Positions 1-6,869 of a stretch of DNA of 11,900 nt are shown here, in pieces. Position 1 is the first letter of the stretch. Each line of letters starts with the position of its first letter. This DNA is from Deltaproteobacteria bacterium (GTDB taxonomy: Bacteria > Desulfobacterota > Syntrophia > Syntrophales > Smithellaceae): contig SBEK01000060.1 of NCBI GenBank assembly GCA_009668925.1, positions 1 to 11,900 of the forward strand, given 5' to 3'. The translations under genes were made by a program, and so were the position numbers. The notes under the pieces are model-generated. The model worked only from the letters and a program-made list of their open reading frames with translations. It made no database searches and was not told the origin of the DNA.

Positions 1-1518
1 TATCGTGATTTTATGGAAAGCATCGAAGATTCCTGCGCGGAGTTTGATCTCGGCGGCCGGTGTACATTCTGCAATGAGGCGGCACACCGCATGCTCGGGT
101 ATTCCCGCAAGGAATATCTGCAGTTGCATTATCGCCGGCGTTTCGTCGGTCCGGAAGATGTCCGGCAAGTTTTCACCATATTTACCGAACTTTACCGGAC
201 AGGTGATCCGGCGAAGATTTATACGGTGAACGTCTGGTGCAAGGACGGTTCGACCAAGGCGATCGAGTCCATTGTGACGCTGATCCGTGACGCCCGGGGG
301 GGCGTGGTGGGATTCCGCAATATCGGACGGGATGTGACGGCCCGGAAAAGAATGGAGGAGGAGCAGGAGCGTTTGCGCCAGCAATTGAGCCAGGCGAGAA
401 AAATGGAAGCGATCGGAACCCTGGCGGGCGGTGTCGCGCATGATTTTAACAACCTCCTGATGGGGATTCAGGGATACACCTCCCTGATGCTGCTCGATAC
501 CGACCCGGGGCATCCGCATTACGCGCAGCTCAAAGCCGTCGAATCTCATGTCCGGAGCGGTGCGGATTTAACCCGGCAGCTTCTGGGATATGCGCGCGGC
601 GGGCGCTACGAAGTCAAGCCGGTCAACCTCAATGAGATCGTCGAGAAGTCGGCGGTGATGTTCGGAAGAACCAGGAAAGAGATTACCCTTTTGCGGGATT
701 TGGCCGAAGACGTCTGGATTGTCGACGCGGACCGCGGTCAGATGGAGCAGGTTTTGTTGAACCTTCTGGTGAATGCCTGGCACGCCATGCCCGGCGGCGG
801 AGACATTTTCATCAGGACCAGGAACGTTGTGCTGGAGAGGGCTCATGTCCAAAGCCTGGATATCGCTGCAGGACCGTATGTGAAGCTCACCGTCAGGGAT
901 ACGGGGGTGGGGATGGACGAAATGACTCGGGAGCGGCTTTTTGAACCTTTTTTTACGACGAAGGAAATGGGCGTGGTCCGCGGCACCGGCCTGGGGCTGG
1001 CTTCAGTTTACGGCATCGTCAAGGGGCATCAGGGGGCGATCCATGTCCAAAGTGAAAGAGGAAAGGGCGCAACTTTCGATATCTATTTCCCGGCCTCTTT
1101 CAAGGAAGTCATTTGCGAATCGCAGCCGGAAAGAATAACGAAGTGGGGCCGGGAAACTATTTTGCTCGCGGAGGATGAGGCGAATATCGCGGAAGTGATC
1201 GGCGCCATGATCAAAGAGCTGGGGTATCACCTGCTCACGGCCGCAAGCGGAGAAGAGGCCGTCAATATTTACCTTGCCAATTCCGGGCGCATCGATCTGG
1301 TCATCATGGACATGATCATGCCGGGCCTCTCCGGCGGAGCGGCAATTGACGCCATCCGGGCGGAAAATCCCGAGGCCCGGATCATCCTGGCGAGCGGGTA
1401 CAGCCTCGACGGAGAAGCACAGGAAATCCTGAGCCGGCGCGGGAACATCAGCTTTATGCAGAAACCATTTGAACTCGCCGATCTTTCGCAGAAGATCCGG
1501 GAAGCCCTGGATTTTTAG
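1..1518 (+). CDS. Hybrid sensor histidine kinase (PAS-HisKA-HATPase-REC), 5' part missing
   Basis: This is the C-terminal part of a hybrid two-component kinase. The frame is open from base 1. The first Met (base 13) lies inside a recognisable PAS domain that already starts with YRDF at bases 1-12, so the true start is probably left of the window. Counting from that Met, the order is: PAS to about residue 110, a short coiled coil (about 112-135), HisKA with phospho-acceptor His143 in GVAHDFNN, HATPase_c with N box (NLLVNA), G1 (DTGVGMD), F box (FFTTK) and G2 (GTGLGL), then a receiver domain (about 385-501) with acidic pair EDE, phospho-acceptor Asp433, and Lys484 in QKPF. All catalytic residues are present, so it should autophosphorylate and pass phosphate to its own receiver. 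The signal is unknown. No output domain or partner regulator is visible. It converges on the yhaM-like gene with a 24-bp gap and no clear terminator. The family is certain; the specific role is not. Confidence 0.93.
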   Translation, partial: YRDFMESIEDSCAEFDLGGRCTFCNEAAHRMLGYSRKEYLQLHYRRRFVGPEDVRQVFTIFTELYRTGDPAKIYTVNVWCKDGSTKAIESIVTLIRDARGGVVGFRNIGRDVTARKRMEEEQERLRQQLSQARKMEAIGTLAGGVAHDFNNLLMGIQGYTSLMLLDTDPGHPHYAQLKAVESHVRSGADLTRQLLGYARGGRYEVKPVNLNEIVEKSAVMFGRTRKEITLLRDLAEDVWIVDADRGQMEQVLLNLLVNAWHAMPGGGDIFIRTRNVVLERAHVQSLDIAAGPYVKLTVRDTGVGMDEMTRERLFEPFFTTKEMGVVRGTGLGLASVYGIVKGHQGAIHVQSERGKGATFDIYFPASFKEVICESQPERITKWGRETILLAEDEANIAEVIGAMIKELGYHLLTAASGEEAVNIYLANSGRIDLVIMDMIMPGLSGGAAIDAIRAENPEARIILASGYSLDGEAQEILSRRGNISFMQKPFELADLSQKIREALDF

Positions 1519-1542
1519 CACCGGCGGTTTGCGGGACTGCCC

Positions 1543-2499
1543 CTACCGGCCCTTGTAGAGGTATCGCTCAAAGAAGCGATTGTAAGCCGTCCAGTCGGAA
1601 TCGGTATTGGCGGCATCCGCGGCGACGAAGCTTTGAAAGGCGTTGAGCTTGGCGTCGAGGTCGTCCATGAAGTGAATGACCAGGGCTTCCATCGTTTTCG
1701 GACGCTTGGGAGACCCGTACTCAAATTCGCCGTGATGGCTCAAAATGGCGTGACGCAGTTCGAGAGCCGTCTTGGGCGGAAAGTCGGCAATCGCCTCAAT
1801 TTTCTTGTTGATCATTTCCACTCCCATGACCAGGTGGCCGATCATCCGGCCTTCATCGCTGTATTCGATCAGACTGTCGTAGGAGAATTCGTAGATTTTG
1901 CCGATATCATGCAGCATGCCGCCGGCGATCAGCATGTCCCGGTTGAGGTGGGGATAATGCTCGGCTGCCCGATCGAGCAACCGGACGACCGAAAGCGTAT
2001 GTTCCAGAAGCCCTCCCAGATAGATGTGATGAAATCCCTTGGCCGCCGGCGCGCGCCGGAATAGTTCAGCCGTTTTATCATCGTGAAAGAAAGCAGCCAG
2101 AAGTTTCCGCAGCGGTTCGGAAGAAAGGGTGTCGATGTAGGCGGTGAATTCCCGGAACATCGCCGCCGTATCTATTTTACTGACGGGCAGAAAATCCGCC
2201 GGATCAACATCCTGGGGTGCGCAGGGCTTAATCGTGACAATCGATATCTGCAGCGTATTGCGATAACTGAGAACCCGGCCCTCGATGAAGATGATGTCGC
2301 CTTTCTTAAAGATGCGGTCCAGGTCCACGGCGTTGTCCCAGACCTTGCCGTCGAGTTCACCCGTCTTGTCTTTGAGGCGCACGTTCAAATAGGCTGAGCC
2401 TTTCTGGGAGAAGGCCATGTTTTTCTCCGCGACCAGAAATGATGAAGCGATTTTATCGCCCTGTTTGATATCCTGAAGATAGATTTCCTTTTTTTTCAA
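1543..2499 (-). CDS. yhaM: YhaM-family 3'-5' exoribonuclease (OB fold + HD domain)
   Basis: The 318-residue product matches the layout and length of YhaM-family 3'-5' exonucleases (about 314 residues in Bacillus). An N-terminal OB-fold nucleic-acid-binding part (about 1-90) is followed by an HD phosphohydrolase domain (about 130-300). Metal-ligand candidates are His167 (LLEHTL), His197-Asp198 (MLHDIGK), His222, the His255-His256 pair (LSHHG) and Asp279. I chose the TTG start at 2499 because LKKKEIYLQDIKQGDKI is where the family begins, and AAAGGCGG lies 5 nt upstream as a ribosome-binding site. The longer frame from ATG at 2577 adds 26 unfamiliar residues and would overlap the end of selB. 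The gene lies 40 bp downstream of selB on the same strand, so it is probably cotranscribed with it. Expected role from the family: cytoplasmic trimming of RNA (and possibly ssDNA) from 3' ends. The substrate in this organism is unknown. Confidence 0.85.
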   Translation of the reverse strand: MKKKEIYLQDIKQGDKIASSFLVAEKNMAFSQKGSAYLNVRLKDKTGELDGKVWDNAVDLDRIFKKGDIIFIEGRVLSYRNTLQISIVTIKPCAPQDVDPADFLPVSKIDTAAMFREFTAYIDTLSSEPLRKLLAAFFHDDKTAELFRRAPAAKGFHHIYLGGLLEHTLSVVRLLDRAAEHYPHLNRDMLIAGGMLHDIGKIYEFSYDSLIEYSDEGRMIGHLVMGVEMINKKIEAIADFPPKTALELRHAILSHHGEFEYGSPKRPKTMEALVIHFMDDLDAKLNAFQSFVAADAANTDSDWTAYNRFFERYLYKGR

Positions 2500-2511
2500 T
2501 TGAACCGCCTT
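2495..2511 (-). promoter_or_regulatory. Ribosome-binding site and TTG start of the yhaM-like gene
   Basis: On the minus strand an AGAAAGGCGG stretch ends 5 nt before TTG (2499-2497). The start codon sits inside the 10-bp palindrome TTCAATTGAA (2495-2504). This site decides the start: the next in-frame Met is about 27 residues further in, within the OB fold, and the upstream ATG at 2577 has less support. Confidence 0.6.
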
Positions 2512-2539
2512 TCTGTATGATCCGTTTTGATGATTTGCG

Positions 2540-4453
2540 TCAGATTTTTTCCCGGAGGATCCGGTGATCTCCCACACGCACCGTCAGCCTGCTCGCATCG
2601 AAATATTCCATGAGCGGGATGATGTATTTGCGCGATAAGCCGGTTAAATCTTTAAAAGACGCCGGTGTCGACTGACCGTCCCGGATCAGCTGCGCCTTGT
2701 ACTCGTGGCGCAATTTCTCCAGAGCGGCGCGCGCGAAACACAGGTCTTCGTTGATCTTGATCAGCTCCCCGTCTTTGAGCATCAACTTGACGATGGTCTG
2801 GGCTTTGGCCTTCTGATCTTTAAAATGGTTCAAGACGTCGGAGAGGGACGGCGGCGCAAGCCCGGCCTGCGCGTAGGTCGCGGCAATGGACTGATGCAGG
2901 GCGCCTTCGTCGACCGCCAGCTGCACGTGATGGGCCGTCAGGCGGATACTCTCCTTGTCGCTGACGATGATTTCCTTCCTGCCGAGCCCCGCCAAAACCA
3001 TGTTGAAGAGTTTGACCGATACCGTGTCCGCCAGTGCGGCTTTCAGCTCTTCTTTGGAGATTCCCGCCTGCAAAGGATTCTTCTGATGATACTCGGCGAG
3101 ACTGCGGGTAATCCGGTCTTCGAGTTGCGTATACAAACGGGCGGATAAAGACGTCGCCTCTTCGCTGGAAAGGAGGACGGCCTGGCGGCTGGAAAATAAT
3201 TTTTCCAGAGCGTCCCGGATTTTTTTTACATGGACGCCCGTTCGCCAAGCGAGCGCCCGGCTGGAAATGCCGCCGAAGCCGGCGCGCTCCAGGAGAACCG
3301 GGATCTTCTCGGCCAGTGTGCCGTCGCGCAGGATGTGTAAGTCCTCCAGGACCTTTTGGTTCTTGCGTTTGTGTTTGCCGGGTTGGGGATCGAGAATCAG
3401 GCCTCCGCCGATGGTGGTGACCGGCGAGTAGCTGCGCAATACGAAATGATCGCCCGCGACCACGACGTCTTCACTGGCCAAATTCAGCTGGGCAAAGGTC
3501 TTTTGACCGGGCGACAGCTCATCCGCCTCCAGGAGAACCACACGCGTCATGATTTCCGTCGTGCCGGTGTGCAGGCGGACCAGCGCCCGGTTCCTGAGTT
3601 TCCGCGTATTGGCGTCCAGGTACTCGAAATAAACATCCAGCCTGCGCGTCGGCCAGACGGTTTGCGGGCGCACCAGAACGTTGCCCCGCTCCAGGGTGGA
3701 TTTTTCAATGCCCTGCAGATTAATGGCGGTTCGCTGGCCGGAGAAAGCCTCTTCCAACGGCGCGTTGTGCACCTGGATCCCCCGGATGCGCGCGGAGATG
3801 TTTTCGGGCAGAATCTGAATATCCTCACCCACCTTGATCCGGTCGGAAATCAAGGTGCCCGTCACCACAGTGCCGAATCCTTTCATCGTAAAGATCCTGT
3901 CGATTGGCAGGCGAAAAATACCATCGTCGGCCTTGTCCTTCAACCCGGCAACCGCCTGATCGAGGCAGATGAGCAAGTCTTTGACGCCGGTTCCGTTGAC
4001 GGCTGAAACCGGCACAACGGGTGCTCCCGCGAGGAATGTTCCTTGCAGATAGTCGGCAATTTCGGAACGCACCAGCTCGAGCCACTCCGGTTCCACCAGA
4101 TCGGTCTTGGTCAGAGCGACAAGGCCCGTGGTAATTCCGAGCAGCGAGCAGATGTGCAAATGTTCCTTCGTTTGCGGCATGATGCCTTCGTCCGCGGCAA
4201 TGACCATCAGGACCAGATCGATGCCCGCCGCGCCGGCGACCATGTGCTTGATGAATTTTTCGTGGCCGGGCACGTCGACGATGCCGAGCGTCGGGCCGGA
4301 GGGAAGCGCCAGCGATGCAAATCCGAGTTCAATCGTAATCCCTCGTTCTTTTTCCTCTTTCAGACGATCCGTGTCGATGCCGGTGAGCGCTTTGACAAGC
4401 GACGTTTTTCCGTGATCCACGTGACCGGCTGTTCCCAAAACAAAATGCTGCAT
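2540..4453 (-). CDS. selB: Selenocysteine-specific translation elongation factor SelB
   Basis: SelB is the EF-Tu-like GTPase that brings Sec-tRNA(Sec) to the ribosome at UGA codons marked by a SECIS hairpin. The 637-residue product has the expected parts. The G domain carries the P-loop GHVDHGKT (10-17), DVPGHE (60-65) and TKTD (115-118, in the SelB-typical ALTKTDLV). Two EF-Tu-like beta-barrels follow (about 175-345), then a long C-terminal region (about 370-637) consistent with the winged-helix repeats that bind SECIS RNA. E. coli SelB is 614 residues. The ATG start sits directly before the conserved N-terminus, with only a weak GA-rich ribosome-binding site. It is divergent from ruvX and leads into the yhaM-like gene. 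Its presence implies that the genome decodes UGA as selenocysteine, but selA, selD and selC are not in the window. Confidence 0.96.
   Translation of the reverse strand: MQHFVLGTAGHVDHGKTSLVKALTGIDTDRLKEEKERGITIELGFASLALPSGPTLGIVDVPGHEKFIKHMVAGAAGIDLVLMVIAADEGIMPQTKEHLHICSLLGITTGLVALTKTDLVEPEWLELVRSEIADYLQGTFLAGAPVVPVSAVNGTGVKDLLICLDQAVAGLKDKADDGIFRLPIDRIFTMKGFGTVVTGTLISDRIKVGEDIQILPENISARIRGIQVHNAPLEEAFSGQRTAINLQGIEKSTLERGNVLVRPQTVWPTRRLDVYFEYLDANTRKLRNRALVRLHTGTTEIMTRVVLLEADELSPGQKTFAQLNLASEDVVVAGDHFVLRSYSPVTTIGGGLILDPQPGKHKRKNQKVLEDLHILRDGTLAEKIPVLLERAGFGGISSRALAWRTGVHVKKIRDALEKLFSSRQAVLLSSEEATSLSARLYTQLEDRITRSLAEYHQKNPLQAGISKEELKAALADTVSVKLFNMVLAGLGRKEIIVSDKESIRLTAHHVQLAVDEGALHQSIAATYAQAGLAPPSLSDVLNHFKDQKAKAQTIVKLMLKDGELIKINEDLCFARAALEKLRHEYKAQLIRDGQSTPASFKDLTGLSRKYIIPLMEYFDASRLTVRVGDHRILREKI
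3830..3857 (-). repeat. 9-bp inverted repeat in selB
   Basis: CACCTTGAT (3830-3838) and ATCAAGGTG (3849-3857) are exact reverse complements with a 10-nt loop, inside the region coding for SelB domain 2. One or less of this size is expected by chance in a window this long, so it is weak on its own. Confidence 0.5.
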
Positions 4454-4628
4454 GCTCTATCTCGCCATCTTGCTGCCTGTAATGAATGTGAAATAACAAA
4501 CTCCCGGCAATTTCACAACACTATATTTCCCCCAAGAGGCGGGTCTTTTCGGGAAAACGGACGGGGGATTTACTTCTTGAAAATCCGATTCGGAATTGTT
4601 AGATAGCAAACCAAAATGAGGTGTTTTT
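4454..4628. other. Divergent intergenic region, selB / ruvX
   Basis: This 175-bp gap must carry outward-facing promoters for both genes. Toward ruvX, TTGAAA (4577-4582) and a poor -10, TAGATA (4600-4605), are 17 bp apart. Toward selB, the minus strand has TTGTGA and TATTTC 17 bp apart around 4478-4510. Both are weak matches. A short AAGA/TCTT hairpin with a GC-rich loop sits near 4535-4550. I see no tRNA-Sec or other RNA gene here. Confidence 0.4.
4577..4605 (+). promoter_or_regulatory. Possible sigma-70-type promoter for ruvX-mltG
   Basis: A -35-like TTGAAA (4577-4582) is followed after 17 bp by a weak -10-like TAGATA (4600-4605). The inferred start, near 4612, leaves only a very short leader before the GAGGTG ribosome-binding site. 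Spacing is good, but the -10 is poor. Confidence 0.35.
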
Positions 4629-4631
4629 TTG
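4618..4631 (+). promoter_or_regulatory. Ribosome-binding site and TTG start of ruvX
   Basis: GAGGTG (4618-4623) lies 5 nt before TTG at 4629, which begins the family-typical RILGLDYG. The nearby ATG at 4616 is out of frame, so TTG is the best start. Confidence 0.75.
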
Positions 4632-5045
4632 CGCATCCTGGGTTTGGACTACGGCGAAAAAAGAATCGGCGCGGCCGTCTGTGATGAACTGGGCCTGACC
4701 GCTCAGGGGCTCCCGACGCTTTTCCGCAAGACGAAAAAACACGATCTGGAAATGCTTAGCCGATGGATTCGGGACTATGCGGTTGAAAAGATCGTGATCG
4801 GCTATCCGCTCAGGCTGGACGGCTCCGAAGGCATACAGTGTGAGAAGGTTAACCGCTTTGCCGACTGGCTCGGCAAAGCGGTTTCCCTGCCCGTGGTCAA
4901 ATGGCCGGAGACGATGTCCACGAAAGAAGCTGAAGAGATTTTGATTGCATCGGGCGTTCGCTGGCAAAAAAGGAAAGAAAAAGTGGACAGGCTGGCGGCC
5001 TGTCTGATTCTCCAAAGCTATCTGGATGGCGCCGATAAGACATAA
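4629..5045 (+). CDS. ruvX: RuvX/YqgF family RNase H-fold nuclease (Holliday-junction resolvase-like; 16S rRNA processing)
   Basis: The 138-residue protein has the length and fold signature of YqgF/RuvX, an RNase H-like nuclease linked to pre-16S rRNA 5' processing and annotated as a putative Holliday-junction resolvase. Catalytic carboxylates can be placed: Asp7 in LGLDYG, Glu94 in the third motif, and Asp120 in VDRLAACLILQSYLD. The substrate-loop motif IGYPLRLDGSEG is also present. The third motif reads WPETMST where the family usually has DERLST, so the Asp and Arg beside the catalytic Glu are replaced by Pro93 and Thr95. The gene contains a perfect 14-bp inverted repeat (separate entry). 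mltG follows after 61 bp, a common neighbour arrangement. Identity is sure; full activity is slightly less so because of the altered motif. Confidence 0.9.
   Translation: MRILGLDYGEKRIGAAVCDELGLTAQGLPTLFRKTKKHDLEMLSRWIRDYAVEKIVIGYPLRLDGSEGIQCEKVNRFADWLGKAVSLPVVKWPETMSTKEAEEILIASGVRWQKRKEKVDRLAACLILQSYLDGADKT
4851..4883 (+). repeat. Perfect 14-bp inverted repeat (hairpin) inside ruvX
   Basis: The left arm AACCGCTTTGCCGA (4851-4864) is the exact reverse complement of the right arm TCGGCAAAGCGGTT (4870-4883), with a 5-nt loop, CTGGC. It covers codons 75-85 (N-R-F-A-D-W-L-G-K-A-V) of ruvX. A second, shorter hairpin (GACAGGC / GCCTGTC, 5-nt loop) lies at 4986-5004 in the same gene. Neither is followed by a T run, so an intrinsic terminator is unlikely. 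Confidence 0.9.
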
Positions 5046-5106
5046 ACTGGCAGTTGAATCCTGCCTCTTGATATTCCGTTCAAAGAATAATCACCTGTGA
5101 TCACGT

Positions 5107-6126
5107 ATGAATAGGAAGATGAAAAAAATTCTGTCTTATATTGTTTTGCTGCTGTGTATCGGAGCCATTATTTTTTGCACGTGTTTGTTGATCTACGCCA
5201 GGAAACCGATTGATATGGCGCAGAGCGCTGCCGTCCTGGTCGACATCCCGACGGGCACCAGTTTCATCAAGGTGACCGAAATCCTGGGCAACGCCGGACT
5301 GGTTGAACACAAATTCTTATTTTATACCCTGGTCTGGATTAAGAGAGGCACCCGCTCGATCCGGGCCGGTGAGTACGAATTCGCCACGTCGATCACGCCC
5401 TTCGAAATGATCGACAAACTCATCCGGGGGGAAATCAAGAAGTATCGTGTGACGGTTCATGAGGATTACACGCTCACGGAAGTTGCCGAGCGTCTTAAAG
5501 AATACAAGCTGATCGATGAAAAAATGTTTTTTGAATTGGCCGTAGATGCCGAATTCTTATCTTCGATGGGGGTTCGCGGATCATCCGTGGAAGGATACCT
5601 TTTTCCGGATACTTATTTCTTGAATCGGTCCATGAGCACAAAACAGATTATCCGCATGATGGTGGATCGCTTCTGGAGCAAGATTTCGGAGGACATGATG
5701 AAAAAAGCGGCGGCCAGAGGATTGAACCAGAATCAATTTGTGACGCTGGCGTCTCTTGTGGGAAAAGAATCGGGAAACACGCCCGAAAAGCCGATGATTG
5801 CCGCCGTCTTCTATAACCGGCTGAAGAAGGGAATGCCGCTGCAGAGCGATCCCACAACCGTCTATGATCTCAAGGATTTCAACGGGAAGGTTCTGCGCAG
5901 CCACTACCGGCGGGAATCTCCCTATAACACATATATCATAAAAGGATTGCCGCCGGGACCCATTGCCAACCCGGGGCTGGACTCTTTCCAGGCGGTGCTC
6001 AATCCGGCGGATGCCGATTATCTCTATTTTGTTTCACAAAAAGACGGTACGCACTTCTTTTCGTCATCCCTGGATGCCCATAACAGAGCCGTCCTCCGTT
6101 TCCGGAATATGACGGACGGGGATTAA
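5107..6126 (+). CDS. mltG: Endolytic murein transglycosylase MltG (YceG family)
   Basis: MltG is an inner-membrane lytic transglycosylase that cuts nascent glycan strands and is thought to end their growth. The 339-residue protein has a short basic N-terminus, one membrane helix (about 8-30), a LysM-like part (about 45-110) and the YceG catalytic domain with EGYLFPDTYFL (162-172), LQSDPTTVYDL (245-255) and GLPPGPIANPG (280-290). The catalytic-site motif, usually (A/S)S(I/L)(V/I)EKE, reads ASLVGKES: Gly219 replaces the first Glu, while Glu221 is kept. By my recollection of E. coli numbering, the catalytic residue Glu218 is the second Glu, so activity is probably retained. The ATG at 5107 has no good ribosome-binding site; the in-frame ATG at 5119 is an alternative start. 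It follows ruvX by 61 bp and is probably cotranscribed with it. Confidence 0.93.
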   Translation: MNRKMKKILSYIVLLLCIGAIIFCTCLLIYARKPIDMAQSAAVLVDIPTGTSFIKVTEILGNAGLVEHKFLFYTLVWIKRGTRSIRAGEYEFATSITPFEMIDKLIRGEIKKYRVTVHEDYTLTEVAERLKEYKLIDEKMFFELAVDAEFLSSMGVRGSSVEGYLFPDTYFLNRSMSTKQIIRMMVDRFWSKISEDMMKKAAARGLNQNQFVTLASLVGKESGNTPEKPMIAAVFYNRLKKGMPLQSDPTTVYDLKDFNGKVLRSHYRRESPYNTYIIKGLPPGPIANPGLDSFQAVLNPADADYLYFVSQKDGTHFFSSSLDAHNRAVLRFRNMTDGD

Positions 6127-6350
6127 TACGGGTCAAAAATCGATCAACAATTTCACCCTTCCCGCAATTCAATTCGATCATCTTCTGAAGCCGGATTTCG
6201 GCCCCTGCTGCCTGTGCGGCGGCAGGCGGACGGCTCCCGGAGATACCCCCTGAAGTCTCCTTACCGGGACGTCTGTCCGGACCGGAGAACATTCGCCGAA
6301 TTCTTAAGTGATTTTAAGTCAGTTGATCGGGAAAAAGATTCACTTTTCCC
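6127..6350. other. Intergenic region between mltG and the dcw promoter
   Basis: No convincing gene is seen. The middle (about 6205-6290) is GC-rich and able to fold: CTGCC/GGCAG arms near 6208-6227, and TCCCGG/CCGGGA arms enclosing about 6234-6269. None is followed by a T run, so a rho-independent terminator for mltG is not established. A start-less frame here ends in a CCLCGG-containing peptide and is probably chance. The right end is AT-rich, with a TTAAGT direct repeat (6304-6309, 6314-6319) and an inverted repeat next to the promoter. Confidence 0.5.
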
Positions 6351-6369
6351 TTGACAAAGCAATTTTCCC
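6329..6369 (+). repeat. GGGAAAA / TTTTCCC inverted and direct repeats flanking the -35 box
   Basis: GGGAAAA (6329-6335) and TTTTCCC (6344-6350) form a 7-bp inverted repeat that ends exactly where the -35 hexamer begins. TTTTCCC occurs again at 6363-6369 in the promoter spacer, 19 bp after the first copy. The position suits an operator, but no regulator can be named. Confidence 0.5.
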
Positions 6370-6379
6370 TCTTTATAGT
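6351..6379 (+). promoter_or_regulatory. Strong sigma-70-type promoter of the mraZ/dcw operon
   Basis: A perfect -35 TTGACA (6351-6356) and a near-consensus -10 TATAGT (6374-6379) are separated by exactly 17 bp. Transcription is expected to start near 6385-6387, giving a leader of about 35 nt before the mraZ ATG. This is the best promoter in the window and sits at the usual head of the dcw cluster. Confidence 0.85.
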
Positions 6380-6386
6380 TAGCCAC

Positions 6387-6412
6387 GTGGAGTAAAGTGG
6401 AAAATTGTGGAG
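6387..6412 (+). promoter_or_regulatory. MraZ-type operator: three GTGGA repeats with 10-bp period
   Basis: GTGGAG (6387-6392), GTGGAA (6397-6402) and GTGGAG (6407-6412) repeat every 10 bp, one helical turn, with AT-rich 4-bp spacers. MraZ proteins are known to bind tandem TGG-containing repeats upstream of their own gene, so this is most likely the autoregulatory site. The first repeat falls on the predicted transcription start and the third is part of the ribosome-binding site. Confidence 0.8.
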
Positions 6413-6423
6413 GGGCTTCGATG
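6409..6423 (+). promoter_or_regulatory. Ribosome-binding site that sets the mraZ start
   Basis: GGAGGGG (6409-6415) lies 5 nt before ATG at 6421. It decides for MSVFRGQY as the N-terminus and against the in-frame GTG at 6397, which is itself part of the operator repeat. Confidence 0.85.
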
Positions 6424-6867
6424 TCCGTATTTCGGGGACAATATCATCACAGCATTGACGAAAAGGGAAGGATTATTTTCCCATCCAAGTTCCGCGACAT
6501 CTTCGCCGAGCAGTATGACAACAAGATGGTCATCACGAACTGGGACGGGTATTTAATCGTGTTCCCTTACGCAGAATGGCGGATCATCGAAGAAGAAATA
6601 TCCAAGAAACGCATCCTGGACAAAAAGTTTCGCGATTTTCAGCGATTCTTCATGTCCGGGGCCGTGGACTGCAATCTCGACAGTCAGGGGCGGGTGTTGA
6701 TTCCGCCGACGCTTCGGGAATATGCCCGGCTGGAGAAAGACGTCGTTCTGGCCGGCATGCTGAGAAATATCGAAATCTGGCCCAAAGAAAGATTTGAAGA
6801 GAAATTAAAGACGGCCAGTGAAGAAATGGACCGGGACAACGAAATCGCCGCCAGCCTGGGGATCTGA
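6421..6867 (+). CDS. mraZ: Transcriptional regulator MraZ
   Basis: MraZ is an AbrB-like DNA-binding protein that forms rings and controls the dcw operon from repeats upstream of its own gene. The 148-residue product (E. coli: 152) begins with the family-typical MSVFRGQYHHSIDEKGR. It has the two expected DxxxR motifs, DEKGR (13-17) and DSQGR (87-91), one per swapped-hairpin half, which contact DNA. Its likely operator, three GTGGA repeats, lies directly upstream. It is the first gene of the cluster and is followed by rsmH after 2 bp. Negative autoregulation is inferred from the family and the operator position. Confidence 0.96.
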   Translation: MSVFRGQYHHSIDEKGRIIFPSKFRDIFAEQYDNKMVITNWDGYLIVFPYAEWRIIEEEISKKRILDKKFRDFQRFFMSGAVDCNLDSQGRVLIPPTLREYARLEKDVVLAGMLRNIEIWPKERFEEKLKTASEEMDRDNEIAASLGI

Positions 6868-6869
6868 CG

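Noticed and set aside
13..15. ATG at 13 as the true start of the sensor kinase
   Set aside because: Four in-frame residues upstream (YRDF) already belong to the PAS domain, so the gene begins outside the window.
1519..1542. Bidirectional terminator between the converging kinase and yhaM-like genes
   Set aside because: Only weak GC pairing and no T run on either strand; not enough to call.
2500..2577. ATG at 2577 as start of the yhaM-like gene
   Set aside because: It would add 26 non-family residues and overlap the selB 3' end; the TTG at 2499 has a better-placed ribosome-binding site and matches the family start.
3356..4006. Plus-strand frame of 216 codons opposite selB
   Set aside because: Antisense shadow of selB; no recognisable domain or ribosome-binding site supports it.
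4454..4628. tRNA-Sec (selC) or SECIS-like RNA beside selB
   Set aside because: No cloverleaf-like arms or CCA-end acceptor stem could be found in this short gap.
6397..6420. GTG at 6397 as the start of mraZ
   Set aside because: The GTG is part of the operator repeat; the GGAGGGG site 5 nt before ATG 6421 and the family N-terminus MSVFRGQY fix the start at 6421.
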